Assembly (NCBI GenBank): GCA_033557685.1
Contig: JAWQRN010000558.1
Coordinates: forward strand, 1-28,429
DNA length: 28,429 nucleotides
Origin: Sperchopsis tessellata
Taxonomy: Eukaryota; Arthropoda; Insecta; Coleoptera; Hydrophilidae
Reading direction: 5' to 3'
Made by a program: the position numbers and the translations under genes. The notes beneath the pieces were generated by a model. The model made no database searches and was not told the origin of the DNA. It saw nothing but the letters and a program-made list of their open reading frames with translations. This document shows positions 9,630 through 21,000 of this stretch, one piece after another. How positions within the stretch are numbered: the first letter of the stretch is position 1; every line of letters begins with the position of its first letter.

Positions 9630-12078
9630 TCATAACACCGTAAATTCTTCTGGACTACAACTTCTAAAAGAAGAACTCACTTCAACCTTAGGATTCCCGC
9701 TAACTTTCAAACTGCTTCTGCCGAACGAAGTCCTACTACTAAAATCGAACTTTCGCTCTTTCCGGTTAAGATTCTCGATGATATTCTTCACTAAGCTACT
9801 AGCACTTGTCGCACCACTACCACTACCGAGTCTATCACAGGACTTTTCTTGTTGTACATTGCGAGATCTCTTCAAAAGAATAGGGGTACGCAAAACAGAC
9901 CTATCAACCACCGCTAAAGGTGGCTTGTGTTCTGCTGAAAGCCCTCCATCAAATTCTGCAGCCGTAGAACACCAAATTGTCTTCGGCTCTTCCTTATTCA
10001 AAGAAACAAATTGGTCGCACAGTGGCGCTAACCCCTTTGTGTACTTCTTCCCAGTAACATCATCGTGCACTCCAGAAATCTGCTGTTTTTGCACCTTAGC
10101 AGGTTTACTACTCTGGACCTTACAAGGCTCCAGTTTGCTAAGATTAAATTTACCAGTCTTATCAATTGTTTTACCCCCTTGACTACACAGGGCTTCTACC
10201 CGCAGCAGACTCGTTTCTTTCGAAGTACTTGGTGTGCTTTCACTCCTCTTAAAAATGTTCCTACTTATGCTAAAAGTGCTAGACTTATTTGTACTATCAG
10301 ACTTCATTCGATTTGCACTCACGCCAAGCTTTGGCTGTGTAAAAATTGGCCCATCAAAAGAAAATGCTTGACTTGTTTCAAATGAAACGCCGGCACTACT
10401 TGGCCCTTGATTCGGGCTTCTATTCAATGTAGACGACACTATATCAGGAATTTCCCGTAACCTGGTCTCAGGCAAATCTACTCGTAACGTAGATGGTACC
10501 GTTCTATTGCCTTGTGGTACGCTTACATTATAGACGCCTTTAGAAGAATTTGGAAATTCCGGACTAGACTGAAGCTCGTTATTTTTAGAAACACCATTGT
10601 TATTCTTCAAGTTAGAAACGAACTTCTGTGTAACTCGCGAGGGCAATGTGGAACTTTTCAAATTTTGCAGGCTTAAATTTGAAAGTTTGTGCAATGTACT
10701 CGTACTTTGTTGACTGTCGCCTTTTTGAGGTTTGTTAACTTCAAACGTACTTCGTTTCCCCAGGAATTTAATCTTGTCTTTAACCCCACAGGTATTCTCC
10801 GAGGGTTCAGTTGTGTTTTCGTTCCGCTGCTTCTCACTCTTTTGCACCTTCTCAACATTTTGCTTTTCAGTTTCTATTCGTTCTGCTGTTTCTTTAATGA
10901 ATCTATTCCTGGTAAAGTTTTTCGGTACCCTTCGCAGCGCCACCGAACATTTGGTATCTTTTAAATTGTTCTCAAGCGGTGAGGCTAAATTTTTTCGTTC
11001 CCGGTAACCTTCTGTAATGTGTGGCATGTTTTTCTGAGAGGCGTCGCATTGATCATTATTGATTTTTTTCTCGGTATTGCACGTATTCTCTGAATTACTT
11101 TTACTATCTGGGTTACTTTGGCTTCCAGAATTGCATTGACTAATTGAATTATTTTGGCTTCCTGAACTACATTTAATTTCTGAAATGCAATTGCTTTCAG
11201 AGTTACATTTGCTTCCCAAATTACATTTGCAGCCCAAGTTTTCTGAAATGTTTACGGCTCCTGAGTTTTTACTTCCCAATGAAGATCCACTTCCTGAGTT
11301 ACATTTAAATCTTGGGCTACAGGCAGTTCCAGAGTTGCAGTTATTTCCCGAGCTATATTTGTTCTCCAATCTAGCATTTGACTCGCTTAATTTTTTAATG
11401 CAGATGGGTTTGTCTGCATCACCAACGTACACGGAGTCGTTTTTAAGAAAATCAATATTCTCATAATTAGGATATTCTTTATTTTGGGTTTCCGAAGTCA
11501 AGGTGTATGTTTCTGTGGACAGTTTTATCTTCACCGGAGAGGTAGCATTGAATATGCACATATCGTTGCTGCTTTTTTGTTTTATGTACTCGTACTTTGG
11601 CACGAGATTCCTTCCATTCTCTCTGTTTTTATAATATGATCTCTCGGAACTAAAGTCTTCGCAGCTTTTAGTGTAAAATTCATTTTGGCTGCAGTAATTG
11701 CAGGCCTCTGGGCTTTTGCTGCAGTTGTCACAGCTTTTGCTGAGTATGTTACATCCGGAGATCTTGATGATTGGTTTAAGTTTTTGCTTTTTTCCGTCTA
11801 GCAGATTTTCGGCACTACACACTTTGATGATTGGTGTTATCTTGTCTTTTGTGCTATCAGATTGTGTCTGGCTGGACATTTTACCTTCTTTGATGGGTTC
11901 TAACGACGGGTTTCTTTGGTTTGAGGGTATACCTTCTGGTGTCGTGCTGCCTGATGAACTCGGGCTGAGACCTTGGAAGTGTTGGATGTCGAAGAGAAGG
12001 TCTGATGGTAAGGGCATTCCTACAGATAAGTGCATTGAGAGAGACTCTAACCATACTTCCATTACTTCAAATGGAGGT
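9630..12078 (-). CDS. LIMK1: LIMK1 coding exon 13 (end of kinase domain and about 800-residue tail)
   Basis: Acceptor TTTTAG; stop TGA at 9632-9630. The first residues, PPFEVMEVWLESLSMHL, end the kinase domain (human PSFVKLEHWLETLRMHL). The rest (about 715-1508) is predicted disordered: rich in Ser, Asn, Lys and Thr, with no globular domain visible. Within it are two PIIK(V/I) motifs (about 11765-11830), a CxxC-x6-CxxC motif at residues 809-822, sixteen hexapeptide repeats at 933-1030 and a Glu/Lys/Arg segment (about 1080-1115) that could be helical. The protein ends PEEFTVL, which fits a class I PDZ ligand. The frame stays open for 2.4 kb in an AT-rich setting, strong evidence of coding. Plus-strand open frames here are shadows. 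Confidence 0.95.
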
Positions 12079-15000
12079 CTAAAATTAATATTATTAATTA
12101 GGAATAACGAATATAAAAACAAAAATGACATTTCTTACCTTTTATCCGGATTAAGGTCAGTACATAAAAAAGCTACTTTGTAAAAAGGTTCTGGGCAAGA
12201 TGTGCAAAATTTTTCTCGAAAAACATTCTGGTTTAAGCCAAAATCATTAGATCTTGGAAGAAAGTCTGGATCAGCCTGTACTCTACCAATGATCTGAAAA
12301 AATCAAATAACATGTAGAGTACCAATCTTGTTAGTTGTTATTTACGAATAAAAAGTTCTACAATCTACTGATGAAGACTGATGAATAAATTATAACATTT
12401 TGGAGACAATATAATTTAATAATCAGGGTTTCTAGTTTTAGGGACAAATTTACTATATATTATTTTGTACTAAGTATTTTTTACTTAGTATCAATAACTA
12501 CCTGCAAAATTTTTATGGCACAATCCATCAGCCTAGCACTAATTTTTATATTTTGATGTATTATATTTTTTGATTTAATTCCAAGCCCCTGCAATTTTTC
12601 GCAGAGACTGGGAATCGAACTCGAGCCACCACGGAGTAGCATTGTTGAAGCCCCAACGCTCTAACATATACGGCTACCGAGGCGCTAAGCAAAATGTTAT
12701 AAAATGAATATTTCAAAAATTATAATGATTTAAAATAGTTTTAAATGAAGCATGTATGTACATACTTCACACAGCACAATTCCAAAACTGAAAATGTCCA
12801 CTTTTTCATCGTATTTGTTCCCTTTCATCATTTCAGGTGCCATCCAATATGGATTTCCAACAACAGTATATCTTTTTTTTCGTTCTTGCCTTCTCCCAGT
12901 TGTTCCCAGGGGTCCTTTTGGAGACACTCTTCTGGCACTATTGGTCGCATGCGATACGATTCTTGCCAAACCAAAGTCTGCTACAACCACCGTTTTATCC
13001 TAAAGCAAATAAAATATAGAATATAATGGAATCATTTATTTTTCAAGTTCATTTATTATTGAGTATTGAAGTCATCAGTTTATAATATTGTCAAAATTAC
13101 ACTACGTATACATTTCAAAATGGTTAAAATAATTTATAGAAATAAAGACATTGGCTTTGGCTAAAACCAAGGGTGGGCAAACTTTTCTCTCCGAGAGCTG
13201 CATGGACATCTGTAAGGTTTCTAGCTGTTTGTAGAAAAGCCTATATATTAAAACGAGAGAGTGGCCATCTTGTCAACTGTTTTTATTGGCTAAAGATGGA
13301 CAGACGCCATTTTTGGTCTTGAAGAAATTGCGCTCACGGATTGGTTGAGAAGTTATTTGTGTTGCCTGGCATTTTAAATTGAGTTAATCATTCAATGCAC
13401 GAAACGACATTGACATACTTCAGTTTAAACAGCTGATGAAGTCAAATAAAGACCTCTTGCTACCTTTTATGAAAAGTACGGATGGTTAAAATTGCCGCTT
13501 GGCACCGAAAATGGCGTCCATGTGGGAAGGTGGCCACTCTCTTGTTTTAATATACTGGCTCTCTAGCTGTTTCTGTTGTAGCCTTTACTAACTCATAAGC
13601 TTGATAATGATCAAGGGTGGTTGAAACTTTGTGGAAAGACAATATTTTTTAAATTATAAAGGTAGGTATCTCTAGGAAAATTTCATATAATGCAATTCTT
13701 TCCTAAAATATGAAATTACTATAGGATATTGTCTAAGACTTAAGAAAGATAATGGCGCACAATATTTGATTCTATCACCTATAGTTTGCCCATATTGGAC
13801 AATCAAAGTTGAAAAAAACAACAAAAAAAATCAGAAAAATTATAAATAATCCAAGTTTTCTGAAAAATAGAAATCAATATCTTTTACAGTACATTCATTT
13901 AACAACCATCGTGTTCTTGAGGTATATATTGTAGTATATATTGTAGGACTTAACATTTAACATTTCCTGGGATATGTTTTCTAAATGACATTCCGTCTAC
14001 ACAAACATCAGTATACCACCATTTTCCGTTAATCTTCAACCAATAAAATAGATTCATTTCATCTATTACAAACATGATATCTCCCATATATACAAATTTC
14101 TATTAAAAACTTTACGAACGTACCTCTCGTACTAAGCAGTTATGCGAGTTGAGATCACGATGAATGATGTTCATCGAATGTAGGTAAGCCATACCTGCCG
14201 CAATGTCTTTTGCAAACGAAACTCTTTGCTCCCACGGAAGAGGCTGTGCGGTATCGTGTAGAAGTTCTGTTAAAGTCCCTCCTGCTATAAATTCTGTAAC
14301 AAGGTGCAGTCGCCTTTCTTTGTAAAGAACTCCTATAAATCGGAGGACATTGTTATGATGCAAACTTCGGAGTACTGCCACCTGGAAAATAGTTACAAAG
14401 TAAAATTAAAAACACGAAACTAACATATTATTAATTGGGTGAAGATTTGATTTAAGTTATCTTTAAAATTCAATTCCCAGCACTTTTAAGTCAAAGATTA
14501 TAAAAACTCATACTTCTAAAGGACCACAGCTTGGAATCTTTGTTAAGTGCTGTAATTTGCAACTGAATCTGTTACTTACTTCTTTCAAAAAGTTTTTCTG
14601 CGCTTCTTCGTCTACCCTGTACAATTCTTTTAGCACCATTACTTCAGCAGTATCACGAGTGGTGACTTTGAAAACCTGTCCGAAGAAACCTTGGCCTAGG
14701 AGTTCCCCTTTCACGAGGTCTGAAGCTCTGAACACCCGCTGAGGTGGTCGTGGTTCGAGAAACGAATAAGCTCTTGATAGTTCCAGACATCGTTTTGAAT
14801 TTGGTGTTCTATAAAATAAAACAATTCGTTAATTTTAAAGAGTATTATATTTAGCGTTAATTACACACAAATTTATCACAATAAAAACGAACAATTTCTG
14901 GTCAATCTATATTTTTCTTTACTTTATTTCTCAAAATCCAAGAAAATTTTACTTTTATATGCAGGAACAGTACATTTTTAATGTGTCATTTCGACACTAT

Positions 15001-18000
15001 AATTTTTGTATTTTGTATGATGAAAGTTACCACTAGATAACAATATTGCATATTACGAGAAGTAAAATAAAAAACCAACAAAAAAATATCACAAATTATA
15101 AAAAAAAAATATTTAACTAGAAAAAACCTTATAAATAATATAAACATACTCATCTAGAAGTCTGCTCATCGAAGAACTCCTCTCCTTATCCAGCGACTGT
15201 CTATTTTCTGATAAATTATTTTTTCGCCTCAATTGTCTCGATCGGGTTCCACTCATATAACCTTCATCTCTTCGTTTAAACAGTCTTTCTTTGTCACCAG
15301 TCCTCGTGATTGTCCCTGCTTTATTTTTGTTGTTAATAACACTAGCATTGTTGACAACCTCCTGAATATCAGGACTACTTTTATTTTTCAGACTATCTAT
15401 ACTACTAGAGAGATCATGGGTGATTGATATATTTGACCCGAACTTTGGTTCTGGAGATTTGCATTTGGTGTTCGGGATGTTCGTATCACTAGAAGTGGTC
15501 GTTAAAGGTAGCACATTTTGTTGTACGGGATAGCTAGGTTTTCGACGAGATATTGCTTCTGGATCATGTTCTATTGTCAACTAGAAAACAAGTAATAGAT
15601 AACGTTAAGAAAGTATATATTTATGTTGTCTACTAAGCAAGAAAAAGAAAGAGCGACAACAGAGAACATGTGTATAAAAATAAAAACCCAAAATTTTATT
15701 CATGATACCTGGGTAATTATATATCAATAAAAATTTGTAATTTCGTCGACATTTTTTTTACTTAAAAAACTCAAAAAGCATCTCAGAAGGTCATTAAAAA
15801 GGAACTAAAGTAAGATGTTATTAGATACAACTATAAAGCCACCCTATAGGCGATAGAGCAGCACAGGAACTACAAATAGGGGAAATAGGAAAAGCAAATA
15901 ATAGCCCTCAGATCTGAAAATGATGAGCGAGTTGATGATAGAGAGGAAATCCTTGAAGTGGTTAGAAAGTTTTACCAAGAACTATATCGAGATAAAAGTG
16001 ACCATGAAATGCCCTTCTTCCAAAGAAGACGTTTCCCCAATATTACCCTCAGAAGGTGCATATGCTCTAAAAAATCAATTATGCTATGGAATAAACGAAA
16101 ACAACTAAACCAGAAACTATATAAGATGTACTGGCTTACTGGCCAAAGGTCACAATTATCAAGAGAAAGTAAGGTACTAGTATATAAAACCATACTAAAA
16201 CCCATATGGACATTGGAAAGATTTCTGACCAAAATCCTAAGAACAATATACGACATACCGCAATATATCAGAAACAAAAAATATATACAACAAATTACAA
16301 ATCAAAACTATGAAGCAGGAAATAGCAAACGAAGTGTGAAATACCAAGAGAAACTAAATAATCATCCAAACCAACTCGCCACAGAGCTGGTGGGGGACAG
16401 GGCAACGAGATTTTAATGACTGAACAGACACAATGTGGTGGATCTAGAACACAGGTTTTAATCAGATCGGCCAACAAAAGAAAGTCTCTTAAACAAATAA
16501 AAATGTCTGGCCAAAGATTCACCAAAATTGATAATTGTTCTAGGGACAAATGGCAATGTAGCAGTATATAAAATAAAGAAATAAAAATTTTGCTAAAGCA
16601 CCTCGAGAAGACGGGAATAACACTGACATTTCAAAAATTGCTGAAGATGAGATTTATACAGTGCTAGTAAAACTGTATAGGTCATGCATAGAAACAAAAT
16701 AGATACCAGCGTCTTGGAACAACGCAACAATTATTTTAATCCTCAAAAAAGGAAATAAAGAAGACCTGAAAAATTACCGTCCTATCAGTCTTACATCTTT
16801 GGCTTATAAGATCTTTACTAAATTAAATACGAATTGCCTTACAGACCAATTTGATTCATACCAACCCAAAGACCAGGCCGGTTTTCGAAAAGAATATAGC
16901 ACTATTGACCACAATCACACGGTGTATGAATTGATATCTAGATGTAATTGTATAACGTGCCACTATGTTGTGCTTTCGTACTCCACAAGAAAGCATTTGA
17001 CTCAATCAAGACATGTGCAGTTATTAAAGCTTTGGTCCACATCAAACGTGTAATTACATCAAGAAACATACATTTTTTGTATTCAAAAAGACAAGGAGAC
17101 ACCATATTACCAAAGTTTTTCAGTGCAGCTTTAGAATATATTTTCCGGGAAATAAACTGGGAACAAAATGGCATTAAAGTGAATGGAGAATATCTTAACC
17201 ATTTGAGATCAGCAAATGATATCGTGTTATTTGCACACACTATCTCCAAGTAAGAATGAATGTTCTGGATTCTGAATGCAGGCCTTAGGATGGATCTTAG
17301 AAAAACAAAAGTTATGCTCAATGTAGTAGCTATGCCAGCCAATGCGTACATCGAGGACACACTAATCGAAACAGTAACATCATACAATGTGTTTGGACCA
17401 GCTCATAACGATGGAAGGAGATACAGTGAACCCTCGATCTAACAGCCTACTCGGGGGAAGGGGTGTTCGTTAAATGGGATTGTCCGTAAAATTCGAATAT
17501 CCTAAAATGGTGTCTATATTAAATTAAATTACAAATCATATATTTACCCGTTTATTGTAATTAATGCGAACAGAGTCCAGAGTTTATTTAAAATGAATTC
17601 ATTTTATTTTCGTTTAAAACACAGCATAATAGACTGTTGGAATATACCTGGAACTGTAAAAAATGACCCTCTTTAAGTGGAGCTCGATGTGTTCCGCATG
17701 TTAAATAAATTTATGACCTTTGTATTTATATTGATAGGAAACATATGTTTCGTTTAGTACATATGTATAAAATTCTATAGTATGTAAGTACGAACAAATT
17801 TTAGAAATTTTTTTTTGCAAGGCGAGTGACGGAGGTAATTAATAAAAGCATAATGATCCCAAACAAATAAAAACCTTTTATTTACATCTGTTTTTACCAC
17901 CGCTGCATTTCTACACATTTCTAGTTAAAGGGCGCTTATCTGGTAGTATTGTTTTGTCGGTATTTCTCACATTCGCCTACATCGATACAAAAAATCGATG

Positions 18001-21000
18001 ATCGCACAAGCGCATACTGTTCCCTTGATGTCATAAAAACCCTAACCTTCCGTACATCTGACAAAATAGTGTCGAGTGTTTTTTTTCCAACTTATGGCGT
18101 ATTCGTTATAATTTGATGAAAATAACTGTAAGTTAAGAAAAAAAATAATTTTTGAGATCTGAAAATTTTGTCCGTTAAATCCGAAGTCCGTTAAATCGGG
18201 GTCCGTTAGATCAAGGGTTCACTGTAATTCTTTAGACATAGCACGAAGAACAAAGCTTGCATGAAGTACAACTGGACATCTAAGCAACATATTTAAGTCG
18301 CAGATGCCTTTGTGTTTGAAACGCAAGGTTTTTGATCAGTGTATTTTGCCTGTTACGACGTATTCTAGTATGCAAAGAAGCATTGAGAGATACATGATGG
18401 GTTTGAGAATTAGTGATAGAAGTCGCATGGTTAAGAAGTCAAACTAAGGTCAAGGATGTTATAGGGGCAGTGAAGATGCAAAAGTGGAAATGGGCAGGAC
18501 ATCTTGGAAGGCAAGCAGATCATCGATGGTCAAACGAATTAACCTTATTGGAGCAAAGAGGCAACGTAAGACCAAGATGAAGGCTCAATGATAGGTGGGA
18601 CAGAGAACTCAGAAGTTGTTTAGGAGACACATGGATGAGAAAAACGCAGAACCTTGGTGAGTGGAAAGAACTTGGAGAGGCCTTTATCCAGCAGTGGATG
18701 AATATCGGCTGATTATGATGATGATGATATATATAAACTAATAACAATAACATATAATTTATAACCCACCTGTAAAACGGTGTCAGAGTATCTAATAAGA
18801 TTTTCTACATTTTCTAAGGAGGTATCCTTTACTGGTGTTCCATTTATTTCTAGAATTCTATCACCGATATGTAAAGACATCAGGTCATTGTTAACATCTA
18901 ATCTAAAAAAATAAACAACAAATTAAATTAAAATCAAATTTAAAATGCACAAGGAAGTGTAAATGGAATAGTTGTAGGAAAAAATGAATACAATTAATAT
19001 ACAGGGCCCCTCTAAAGTCTCCCTCTACCTCCTAATTTTTTAAAATATTGTGTTAAAGAGTTCGAACAATATTGAGGTTGAATCTTGCCAAACGATTTTT
19101 GATTCTTTATTAATAAGTATTTGGAAATTAAATAATGGCGACAAAGGCATTATCAAATCAAAATTATTTAATTGCAAGAGGGGTGGTCGTACACCAGATT
19201 TTCCACCATTGCATGTTTTTTTGGCGGGGTAACCTCAAATCCAAAGTGTTCAACCAAAGAATCTTATGTATATGTGGCTAATGACAATCAAAAAATGTGC
19301 ATTAATTACCAGGGAAATATTCCACAATGTCCGACTTAAGATTTTTGTATGATACTTGTATTGCCGGAATGTATAAGATGAACATTTCCAAGAAACCACT
19401 GCATAAAATTTGATTTCTTTTTTGAGTCTATTCATTAAAACATCTTAGAACTAGAGAACGGATAAATGCATTTTGTTTTCAAAAAAGAGTACGTAGTGAA
19501 TTGAAATATTTGCCAAATTCGAGTTGATAGTGCCTCTATCGTGTTTTTTTATTTTCCAATAACCGATTAATCACCAAAAAATAATTCATTTGGTATGATT
19601 CAACCTTAATTTTGTTCTAATCTTTTTTTTTAAATTAGGTGATGGGGTTGAGACTATACACAGACACTGTATAGTTGCATATTAATATTTTTAATAGTAA
19701 CATACCTATACCTGGGCTTAAAATAGCAGCAAAATTTAAATGCTGATGTTAGAAATGTTAGTGCCAGTTGAAGTACTTTTCCGTGCAATCGCCATATTAT
19801 CCTAAATAAATAAATATCATTATAGTTGCACGCTTGTAAAATTAATTTAAAAAAAAACTAGAAGTGCGGATCTACAAAACTGTGCAACATAATGTTATAA
19901 AAAAGAAAATATAAAGCACCATAAGCATCACAACAAAACAAAAAAAACCTAGAGTTAAACAAAATTTTCTTTCAAGATACAATCGGAAACTTAAAATACA
20001 CAAAAATGACAAAAATAATAATAGAAGGTTATGATTTTCATCTAATCCTATGTTTCTTTCACTTTCTATAGATCCCATTCCTTATTTTAATTTTTGTACT
20101 AACCAACATTAACTCGTCCTCAAAAGCTATCTTCCCGTTGACCACTTTTTTAATTTATAAATTGCATGAAAATGACTTGAATGGTCGAAACCAGTCGCTA
20201 CTAAAATTAACTTTGCAAAATGACAACATCCTTTACTTTCTTTAATTATGAAGAATATTCACAAGACAGCAAAATTTCCTTTTTAATCATAATATTGTTT
20301 AACGTTTTCTTCCATCAGTTAATTTATATTATATTGAACACAAGAAAATAAGAAAAAAATAACTACCCTTTCACCAGTGATTAATAAATCAAATAAGATA
20401 TAAATTTAAATATCAAGAAACACATACAGTCTGTAGTAATGTGGTACAAAAACATTTAAAGCTTTGAGTAAGGTTAATAAACATATGAAAACTTACTGTG
20501 ATATTGTAAGGCAATGTGGTACGGTACCAATGGGATCAGCCGATAATTTAATGCCCTTTTGTCCACCGGGTATCTCCACTAATCTTATAGAATGTGGTTT
20601 CCTGATAAAGGGACATTTTGTTGTTTTTTGTAAGGGCTGCATTTGTCTTTTATAACATTGGCCACTAAAACGAAAGAAAATACAGAATCATTAACAAAAA
20701 TAATATATTAATTTAAAATAATACTTATTTGAAAATAGATAAAAAAAAATGGAAATGCATGGGCATGCAAAATTCTTCTACCATGTAAATATTTTGAAAT
20801 ATAAAGCTAGTACAGAATAACAATTTTCTTACCAATATAACTTTGATCGTTCGACCAAAGCATACGAGTCGCCATCTCCTATAAAAGCACTGCAAGACCC
20901 GCAGCAAAAACATTCTGGATGAAACTTATGTTCCCCTGCTACCATTACAGGACCCGTAATTATCTAAAAATAACAAAAACATAAGATAATAACCAAAGAA

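Larger units (their letters stand above)
15835..18735 (+). mobile_element. RTE-like LINE in LIMK1 intron 7, antisense, with nested insertions
   Basis: A broken plus-strand reverse transcriptase ORF. In order: EVVRKFYQELYRDK (about 15955), PILPSEGAYALKN (about 16035), APREDGNNTDISKIAEDEIY (about 16600), ASWNNATIILILKKGNKEDL (about 16710) then KNYRPISLTSLAYKI, QAGFRKEYSTIDH, then GVNGEYLNHLRSANDIVLF-like (about 17180-17230), where the FADD active site has become SAND. After an 801-bp insertion the frame resumes with LKRKVFDQCILPVTTYSSMQ, RSIERYMMGLRISDRSRM, KWKWAGHLGR-like and FIQQWM near 18690, and ends in a TGATGATGATGAT microsatellite at 18715-18730. This 3' end is typical of RTE-type elements. 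Many stops; inactive. It lies antisense to LIMK1. Confidence 0.85.

Noticed and set aside
11067..11360. CRISPR-like periodic repeat
   Set aside because: The 18-base period is continuous and in frame with a eukaryotic protein; there are no spacers.
12079..12131. Extension of exon 13 upstream to an ATG in the same open frame (MSFLFLYSLFL…)
   Set aside because: A hydrophobic start like this could look like a signal peptide, but it is translated intron; the acceptor TTTTAG before PPFEVMEVW and the continuity with exon 12 show the real structure.
9778..12183. Several plus-strand open frames of 60-161 codons
   Set aside because: They are antisense shadows of LIMK1 exon 13 and have no domain of their own.
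12600..12690. Possible tRNA gene on the minus strand
   Set aside because: B box is good but the arms do not fold into a proper cloverleaf and the spacing is too long; treated as a SINE head.
14508..14579. Continuation of the kinase N-lobe frame beyond GAAGTAAGT
   Set aside because: This is intron read-through past a strong donor; the next exon resumes with VAVLRSLHHNNVL.
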